Below, piece by piece: positions 7,046 through 11,747 of a stretch of DNA of 11,747 bases. Source of the DNA: Gammaproteobacteria bacterium. Lineage in GTDB: Bacteria > Pseudomonadota > Gammaproteobacteria > Arenicellales > JAOTYS01. The notes beneath the pieces are model-generated. The model was given only the letters and a program-made list of their open reading frames with translations. It did no database searches and had not been told where the DNA came from. The stretch lies in contig JAOTYS010000107.1 of the NCBI GenBank assembly GCA_029861795.1, positions 1-11,747 on the forward strand, written 5' to 3'. Numbering within the stretch: position 1 is the first letter of the stretch; the number at the start of each line of letters is the position of its first letter. Position numbers and translations under genes: made by a program.

Positions 7046-9474
7046 TATCCTGCCGTCCTGTTTTGAAATGGTAAGCTATTAATAATTCCTAAAACGATGG
7101 TTGAAAATCTGTAGTTATTCTGCTCTGCCTGATTCAGAATTTTTCTTACAGCCGGCATGTCGTAATGCTCCAGAGGTCTGCCCAATGCATAAGTCATCAG
7201 CTTCTGTGTAAACGCCCCGGCAAAGACTTCAGGTGTATTTAGTAATGCCTGCTGTAATTCCGCCGGACCTTCAAACTCCACACCACTGGGCAACCTGCCT
7301 TTGGCATTAATGGGTTTACCCTCATCCAGGTCACGCCATTGACCTATGGCATTATAGTTTTCCAGGCCAAAACCAATGGGGTCCATCTGGTTGTGGCAGA
7401 CCGCACACGCGGGATTGGCCGGATGGATTTCCATACGCTCACGCAAGGTGAGGACTTCACCTTCTGCGCCCTTGGCATCTTCCAGGGGTGGAATATCCAC
7501 GGGCGGTGGTGGAGGTGGCGCGGCAAGGATATTTTCCAGTACCCATTTACCCCTCAACACCGTTGAATTACGGTTGGGATAGGAAGTGATGGAAAGGATT
7601 CCGGCCCTTGCCAGAAGTCCACGCTGGTCTTCTCCCACTTTCACTTTGCGGAAGCGGTTGCCATAGACACCCTTGATGCCATAGTGCTTGGCCAGGCGTT
7701 CGTTAAGATAAGTATAGTCGGCCTTAAAGAGATCCATGATGGAACGGTCTTCATTGAAGATGCTGCCTACAAACAGCTTCACCTCTTCATGAAAGGCGTT
7801 ACGCAGTTCCTCGTCGAAGCTGCGAAACACATCACTGTTCTTGTGTGCCGATGGTAAGTTTCTGATCAGCAGCCATTGTTCGGCAAAGTTGTTTACCAGG
7901 GATGTGGAACGGTCGTCTTCCAACATCCTTTTCACCTGGTCCTCCATGACCTTCGGGTTTCTCAACTTGCCCTGCTCGGCGAGGGTCAATAGCTCATCAT
8001 CAGGAATACTGCTCCATAACATAAACGACAGCCTGGATGCCAGGGCGATATCACTCAATTCGTAATTGTCACCCGGTTGAACCCCGTCAGGGTCCGGCTC
8101 GATGCGGAACAGAAACTCTGAACTCATCAACAGGCCCTCCAGGGACTTACGCACACCTGCTTCAAACGTATCGTTGTTCTTCCTGCCTTCCCGGTAAAGT
8201 CCCATTAACGGCGCCACATCATCATCATTGACCGGCCGGCGATAGGCCAGCCGTGTCTGATTTTCCAGGATCTGTCGGGCACAGGGCTCCTCATCTCGTC
8301 TATTTTTCGGCATACAGACAAAGATCTTTTCGCGGCTGGCGGTATCACCCACGCCTTGGACCTCGAAGGGCCCGTCAATGGTCACGTTGGCAACAGCGGG
8401 CTCATGCCAGACACGTTCATACGGGACCTCGATCCTCGCGGTATTATAATTCTCATAATTTGGCGGCGGCACCACTACACCTTCCCAGGCATATCTTTCA
8501 CGGAGAAACGCGACCTGCACCTTATGTGATCCCGCGGTCATAGGAAAACGGACTTTCAATGCCTCATCAGCAGTCCTTTCATATATGGATTGGGCAGGGT
8601 CTGGAGGAAGAGTATCGGACCCTTCACGCCCAAGGCCGATGCCAATATTGTCACCACCGATAGTTAGTAACTCTACGCGCTCTCCATCTACTCTGAAATC
8701 CAACCGGTTGGGTTTGGCCAGACCTGCAATCATGCCACTACCAACACCCAGTTTTTGCAGACCGACCTGGAGTTCATATATGCCATCCACCGGGAACCGG
8801 TGATCCACCGCCAGTCCGCCACGGGAACCAAATGGCAGGTCTTCACTCATACGCTCATCCTGCAGTAATTTGGGGTCAACGGTGTACTGATGACTATCCA
8901 CTTCAGTATTGGGGTCACCAATGGCCAGCCGGGTCACCATCCGAGCGGCGGCCATGTATTTTTCCAACAAAACCTGAGAAACGGTTAGCAGGTCTCCCAG
9001 ATTATCAAAACCACCCGAGTTATCCGGAGGTAACATGGCGGTACCATCAAAATCCACACCCAACAGGTCACGTATTGCATTGGTGTATTCGGTCCGATTC
9101 AGCCGGTGTGTGGCGATTTCCCTTCCCGAGTTGGGGTTCTCATCGGAAATCCTGTTGAGTTCAGTTTTCAGGTGCGACAGAAATGAGACATAAAAGTCTT
9201 CATCCGGACGTGGCATCCCCACCGGGGGCATCGCACGGAGAGATAATTTTCTAATTATTTTTTCCCAGACTTCAGCATCCTCACCCAAATCATTAAGATT
9301 TACTTTATCCAATAACAAGTTGGCTGTTTTTAATGCTTCATTGTGGCATGTCACACAATACCGGTTTAATGAATCCTTAAACGCATTGACGTCCTGTGCT
9401 AACAGGTTTTGACCGGTAGTTATGAGAAACAAACCAGCAATTACTATTATGATTGGTGTCTTGAAATGATGCAT
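7045..9474 (-). CDS. Secreted PSCyt/PSD multidomain heme protein (DUF1592 type)
   Basis: An 809-aa protein, first gene of the operon. It has a Sec signal peptide (about 1-27, IIIVIAGLFLITTG then LLAQ), so it acts outside the cytoplasm. Domains in order: a cytochrome-c-like PSCyt1 region with CVTCH (C40, C43, H44); DUF1587/PSD3 (about 120-185, starting REIATHRLNRTEYTNAIRDL); a beta-rich region (about 195-380) that may be a carbohydrate-binding-like module; DUF1595/PSD5 (about 397-457); DUF1592/PSD4 (about 470-598); DUF1588/PSCyt3 (about 615-713) with the family's proline run PPPPPP and a second heme motif CAVCH (C690, C693, H694); and DUF1585/PSD2 (about 728-802). Length and order are those of complete family members. 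Two CxxCH motifs suggest covalent heme and electron transfer, which is an inference. GGAAGGG precedes the ATG. The family is best known from planctomycetes and relatives, where it is often paired with HXXSHH proteins. Confidence 0.93.
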   Translation of the reverse strand: MHHFKTPIIIVIAGLFLITTGQNLLAQDVNAFKDSLNRYCVTCHNEALKTANLLLDKVNLNDLGEDAEVWEKIIRKLSLRAMPPVGMPRPDEDFYVSFLSHLKTELNRISDENPNSGREIATHRLNRTEYTNAIRDLLGVDFDGTAMLPPDNSGGFDNLGDLLTVSQVLLEKYMAAARMVTRLAIGDPNTEVDSHQYTVDPKLLQDERMSEDLPFGSRGGLAVDHRFPVDGIYELQVGLQKLGVGSGMIAGLAKPNRLDFRVDGERVELLTIGGDNIGIGLGREGSDTLPPDPAQSIYERTADEALKVRFPMTAGSHKVQVAFLRERYAWEGVVVPPPNYENYNTARIEVPYERVWHEPAVANVTIDGPFEVQGVGDTASREKIFVCMPKNRRDEEPCARQILENQTRLAYRRPVNDDDVAPLMGLYREGRKNNDTFEAGVRKSLEGLLMSSEFLFRIEPDPDGVQPGDNYELSDIALASRLSFMLWSSIPDDELLTLAEQGKLRNPKVMEDQVKRMLEDDRSTSLVNNFAEQWLLIRNLPSAHKNSDVFRSFDEELRNAFHEEVKLFVGSIFNEDRSIMDLFKADYTYLNERLAKHYGIKGVYGNRFRKVKVGEDQRGLLARAGILSITSYPNRNSTVLRGKWVLENILAAPPPPPPVDIPPLEDAKGAEGEVLTLRERMEIHPANPACAVCHNQMDPIGFGLENYNAIGQWRDLDEGKPINAKGRLPSGVEFEGPAELQQALLNTPEVFAGAFTQKLMTYALGRPLEHYDMPAVRKILNQAEQNNYRFSTIVLGIINSLPFQNRTAG

Positions 9475-9660
9475 TACCCTTCCTTATTCGACGCCAGTTA
9501 AACGCAGTTTGTACGTCGTCAGGGTAGTCCGGACTTCATTCGTACTGATTTAAGAGAGACTTTCGACTTATCGGATTTGTCGTCAGGCTGCTTTGTATCG
9601 GTAGTATAACCGACGCTGCTCATTGATCGTATTCGTGGGTGCGGACGGCTTGCAACATCT
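9475..9660 (-). promoter_or_regulatory. Presumed promoter region of the minus-strand operon
   Basis: This is the gap between the rplQ hairpin and the operon start; no gene is supported here. On the minus strand, TATACT (+ coordinates 9603-9608) is one base from a consensus -10 box, about 130 bases before the start codon. No good -35 hexamer at 16-18 bases was found. The same bases on the + strand read TATAAC (9605-9610), so the direction of any promoter is open. Confidence 0.25.
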
Positions 9661-9674
9661 GAAGATCCAACGAC

Positions 9675-9701
9675 AAAGCCGGGCAATGCCCGGCTTTTTT
9701 T
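9675..9701. terminator. GC-rich hairpin terminator downstream of rplQ
   Basis: Perfect 10-base arms AAAGCCGGGC (9675-9684) and GCCCGGCTTT (9688-9697) surround the loop AAT. It lies about 55 bases past the rplQ stop, in the right place to end that transcript. However, the long T-run (seven T, 9695-9701) follows the hairpin on the + strand. On the rplQ strand only UUU follows. It may work in both directions, better in +. Confidence 0.85.
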
Positions 9702-9752
9702 GTACAGGATGCACTTGTGCGGTGAGGGGCACCGCCGTTCAGAACGATGTGT

Positions 9753-10139
9753 CTAAGCGTCCTCCGCAACGGCTGCTTCGGCGGCCTGCTCGGTGAGCAT
9801 GACGATCGCCATTGGCGCCGCATCACCGGACCTCGGACCTGCTTTGAGAATGCGCAGGTAACCACCCGGGCGTTCCTTGAACCGCGGGCCCAATTCCGCA
9901 AACAGCTTGCCGACGACTTCCTTGTCGCGCAGCCGATCGAAGGCCAGGCGACGATTCGCGACGCTGTCCTCTTTCGCAAGTGTGATCAACGGCTCTACCA
10001 CGCGGCGCAATTCCTTGGCTTTGGGCAGCGTGGTCCGGATCGTCTCATGCTTCAACATCGATGCAGCCATGTTGCGAAACATGGCCTTGCGATGAGAGCT
10101 GTTGCGGCCAAGACGACGGCCGGATTTCTTGTGACGCAT
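9753..10139 (-). CDS. rplQ: 50S ribosomal protein L17
   Basis: A 128-aa protein that begins [12 protein letters not shown] and contains [19 protein letters not shown], the N-terminal hallmark of bacterial L17. It continues with [31 protein letters not shown] and [11 protein letters not shown]. It binds 23S rRNA and forms part of the large subunit near the exit tunnel. Length equals the usual proteobacterial form (E. coli about 127 aa). An AAGG site lies 9 bases before the ATG. L17 normally follows rpoA in the alpha operon. Here the 138 bases upstream show no rpoA end, and beyond the IS30 lies a divergent gene. It must therefore have its own promoter, not clearly visible, and is either relocated or a second copy. 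The sequence itself looks intact. Confidence 0.97.
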   Translation of the reverse strand: MRHKKSGRRLGRNSSHRKAMFRNMAASMLKHETIRTTLPKAKELRRVVEPLITLAKEDSVANRRLAFDRLRDKEVVGKLFAELGPRFKERPGGYLRILKAGPRSGDAAPMAIVMLTEQAAEAAVAEDA

Positions 10140-10266
10140 TGTTCTTTACCTTGTCTGTATTACGCAGGCAGTCCGAGTTCGTGTTCCGAAGGATAGGAAA
10201 TTCTATCGTGTGGTCGAGGTGCCGAGCGTGGAAAACCGGACATTCGGCTAAACTAACCTTGACTGA

Positions 10267-10277
10267 CCGCTAATGAC
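10267..10277 (+). repeat. Left half of interrupted repeat R5, with target duplication
   Basis: CCGCTAATGAC matches the first half of the R-family 3' core (CCGCTGTTGACCCAAAG in R4) and stops at the left end of the IS. The final AC (10276-10277) is the presumed 2-bp target duplication. Upstream, CCGGACATTCGG near 10237-10248 resembles the tail of another module. Confidence 0.65.
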
Positions 10278-10304
10278 TGCGACTTCAATCGGTGGATGCA
10301 ACAC
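10278..10304 (+). repeat. IS30-family left terminal inverted repeat
   Basis: It starts TGCGACTTCAATCGGTGG and ends with ATGCAACAC. It pairs with 11480-11506 in reverse complement, with mismatches at four of 27 positions. The outer TGCG and the inner GATGCAACAC are fully conserved between the two ends. Confidence 0.88.
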
Positions 10305-10338
10305 CTAAGCTCTAACTATAGAGGGGAGGATGTTGTAA

Positions 10339-11499
10339 ATGAAGCAGCGACCGAGGATTTACTACACAGAAGCAGACAAGGCGTTGATGTGGGACCGCTG
10401 GGAGAAAGGCGAGTCGCTGAACTCGATTGCCAGGCTTTTTGACCGCCACCATTCAGCGATACAGGGCGTTCTGGCCAGGACCGGCGGTATACGACCAACA
10501 GCGCGACGACGATCGCGTCTGGCACTATCGTTGTCTGAACGTGAAGAGATCTCGCGCGGTGTTGTCGCTGGTCGTTCGATCCGATCGATTGCAGCAGAAC
10601 TGGGTCGAGCACCCTCGACGATCAGTCGTGAGATAACCCGCAACGGTGGCCGGCGACGGTATCGTGCCAACAAAGCTGACCAGTCAGCTTGGGATCGAGC
10701 GCACCGGCCGAAGACCTGTAAACTGGCCGAGAACCGTGCGCTGGCACACATTGTAGCGAAGAAGCTGCAGCTGCAGTGGTCACCGCGGCAGATCGCCGGG
10801 TGGCTGAAGAGCAGCTTCCCGGAGGACGAGAGCTTGCAGGTGTCACACGAGACGATCTACAAAACGCTCTTCATTCAGGCCCGCGGGGCGTTGAAGCGCG
10901 AGCTGTTGCAGCATCTGAGACGCACACGTGGCATGCGCCGTTCGCGCCATCATACGCAGAAGACAGACAACCATGGCCGCATTATGGATGCAGTATCGAT
11001 CCGCGAGCGGCCTGCAGAGGTTGCAGATCGCGCCGTTCCCGGCCACTGGGAGGGCGATCTCTTGTTCGGCAGCAACAACAGCCAGATCGCGACACTGGTC
11101 GAACGCCACACGCGCTATGTGATGCTCGCTCGAGTAAAGAGCAAAGACACCGCGACGGTGATCAATGCGCTGATCAAGCAGGCACACAAGTTACCGCGGG
11201 AACTCTATAAGTCGTTGACCTGGGATCGTGGCAAAGAGATGGCTGATCACAAACGCTTCAGTCTGGCGACCGATATCGATGTCTTCTTCTGCGATCCTCA
11301 GCATCCCTGGCAACGTGGCTCAAACGAGAACACCAACGGTCTTCTGAGGCAATACTTCCCGAAGGGAATGGATCTCTCCAATGTTCATCAGAACAGGCTG
11401 AATGCTGTTGCTCGAAGACTTAACGAGCGACCACGAGAAACGCTAAACTTTGAAACACCAGCCGAGCGATTTAGCCAATGTGTTGCATCGACCGGTTGA
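10339..11499 (+). CDS. IS30-family transposase
   Basis: A 386-aa DDE transposase. There are two N-terminal helix-turn-helix regions (about 11-48, and 64-101 with SIRSIAAELGRAPSTISREI) for binding the inverted repeats. The catalytic RNase H-like domain has D240 (GHWEGDLLFG), D296 (LTWDRGKE) and E330 (QRGSNENTNGLLRQYFPKG). The 33-residue gap between D296 and E330 is the DD(33)E signature of IS30. The start is supported by GGGGAGGA (10323-10330) eight bases upstream. The stop TGA (11497-11499) lies inside the right inverted repeat, so the last few residues (CVASTG) are encoded by the IS end. No frameshift or internal stop, so it is presumably active. Confidence 0.96.
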   Translation: MKQRPRIYYTEADKALMWDRWEKGESLNSIARLFDRHHSAIQGVLARTGGIRPTARRRSRLALSLSEREEISRGVVAGRSIRSIAAELGRAPSTISREITRNGGRRRYRANKADQSAWDRAHRPKTCKLAENRALAHIVAKKLQLQWSPRQIAGWLKSSFPEDESLQVSHETIYKTLFIQARGALKRELLQHLRRTRGMRRSRHHTQKTDNHGRIMDAVSIRERPAEVADRAVPGHWEGDLLFGSNNSQIATLVERHTRYVMLARVKSKDTATVINALIKQAHKLPRELYKSLTWDRGKEMADHKRFSLATDIDVFFCDPQHPWQRGSNENTNGLLRQYFPKGMDLSNVHQNRLNAVARRLNERPRETLNFETPAERFSQCVASTG

Positions 11500-11506
11500 A
11501 ACCGCA
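11480..11506 (-). repeat. IS30-family right terminal inverted repeat
   Basis: On the minus strand it starts TGCGGTTTCAACCGGTCG and ends ATGCAACAC. It contains the last seven sense codons and the stop of the transposase gene, apart from the first base. AC follows at 11507-11508. Confidence 0.88.
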
Positions 11507-11525
11507 ACCCAATCCGGACGTTCAC
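11507..11525 (+). repeat. Right half of interrupted repeat R5
   Basis: ACCCAATCCGGACGTTCAC begins right after the IS. Joined to 10267-10275, it reads CCGCTAATG then ACCCAATCCGGACGTTC. This follows R2 (CCGCTAGTGA then ACCCAAAGCTGACGTTC) and R4. The AC at 11507-11508 is the second copy of the target duplication. Confidence 0.65.
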
Positions 11526-11548
11526 AATTTAGCGCACCATCCGAAACG

Positions 11549-11576
11549 TTACTTGCTACTTTTGTGAATGAATAAT
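11549..11576 (+). promoter_or_regulatory. Candidate promoter of the Tat-signal gene
   Basis: TTACTT (11549-11554) and AATAAT (11571-11576) are 16 bases apart, within an AT-rich patch about 50 bases before the ATG at 11628. Both hexamers are only partial matches to sigma-70 boxes. Confidence 0.25.
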
Positions 11577-11627
11577 GTTTACTCTAGGATCGGGTGCGAC
11601 AGATTATCTATTTGAATGGGGGTGATT

Positions 11628-11747
11628 ATGACTCGACCAAGCGATCAAGACGCCATCAATAAGCCCCTCCCGGCTTCGAGGCCTACTTTGAGCCGACGCG
11701 AGCTCCTGGGCATGATCGGAGTCGGCGCGCTTGCTTGCTTACACTCC
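11628..11747 (+). CDS. 5' end of a Tat-exported protein (partial)
   Basis: The first 40 residues of a gene that runs off the window. GGGGGTGAT, a strong match to the ribosome-binding consensus, ends one base before the ATG at 11628 and supports this start. After a polar leader of about 20 residues comes LSRRELLGMIGVGALACLHS. The twin arginines R24-R25 are followed by a hydrophobic stretch, the form of a Tat signal peptide. The cysteine near residue 37 might be a lipobox-like site, but too little is visible. The mature domain is outside the window, so no function can be given. It is divergent from rplQ, and the IS30 lies between them. Confidence 0.75.
   Translation, partial: MTRPSDQDAINKPLPASRPTLSRRELLGMIGVGALACLHS

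Larger units (their letters stand above)
10278..11506 (+). mobile_element. Complete IS30-family insertion sequence
   Basis: The element is 1229 bases long, with 27-bp imperfect terminal inverted repeats (10278-10304 and 11480-11506, four mismatches), one transposase gene filling nearly the whole length, and AC on both outer sides as a 2-bp target duplication. The termini resemble those of IS30 itself (TTCAATTGGT then CAACGCAACA), and the length is close to IS30 (about 1.22 kb). All parts needed for transposition look intact. It sits between rplQ and a divergent gene, inside repeat R5. Confidence 0.92.

Noticed and set aside
9747..10196. 149-aa + strand ORF over rplQ
   Set aside because: It lies antisense to the clearly recognisable L17 gene and has no family resemblance.
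10140..10277. rpoA 3' end upstream of rplQ
   Set aside because: Reading the minus strand in the open frame gives a short sequence ending in HELGLPA, with nothing like the conserved alpha-CTD end. It is more likely the 5' leader of rplQ.
10278..10304. Outward promoter from the IS left end driving rplQ
   Set aside because: TTGCAT on the minus strand could be a -35 box, but no -10-like hexamer stands 16-18 bases away.
10776..11210. 144-aa + strand ORF inside the IS30 transposase
   Set aside because: It is an out-of-frame reading of the intact transposase. IS30 needs no frameshift product, and the frame has no recognisable domain.

Overview
The window reads as chromosomal DNA of a free-living Gram-negative bacterium, probably an environmental or marine gammaproteobacterium. 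That is an inference from four things: the L17 sequence, Sec and Tat export signals on many genes, a full-length IS30-family element, and a heme/HXXSHH export operon of a kind I associate with such genomes. No rRNA, tRNA or CRISPR array was seen.

Left third (1-3540, all + strand): the tail of an unidentified gene, a small DUF5661-like protein, an exported S41 (tail-specific) protease with a PDZ region, and a class I SAM-dependent methyltransferase. Each gene is followed by a member of one family of intergenic repeats (R1-R4). The repeats are built from short imperfect palindromic modules of the type CYGCT-N(7-11)-AGC, often followed by YGACATT. The genes do not look like one pathway.

Middle (3540-9700, - strand): a compact three-gene operon read right to left. 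It encodes an 809-aa secreted protein of the PSCyt/PSD series (DUF1587/1595/1592/1588/1585) with two CxxCH heme-binding motifs, a Tat-exported HXXSHH (DUF1552) protein whose start overlaps the previous stop by one base, and a 624-aa secreted ankyrin-repeat protein. All three products appear to work outside the cytoplasm, so a joint envelope function is likely, but none has a known activity that I can name. An 18-bp inverted repeat, probably a bidirectional terminator, separates this operon from the convergent methyltransferase. No R-family repeat was seen inside this block.

Right end (9700-11747): rplQ (ribosomal protein L17) on the - strand with a hairpin terminator, but without rpoA upstream. 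Then comes a complete IS30-family element (1229 bp, 27-bp terminal inverted repeats, intact DD(33)E transposase), and then the start of a + strand gene with a Tat signal. The IS splits a fifth copy of the R repeat: joining the flanks with one copy of the 2-bp duplication AC rebuilds the repeat core. The insertion is therefore a clean simple transposition, and the separation of rplQ from rpoA is older than the IS or has another cause.

The most promising material for follow-up is the three-gene export operon, the modular repeat family with the IS30 inserted in its core, and the stand-alone rplQ.
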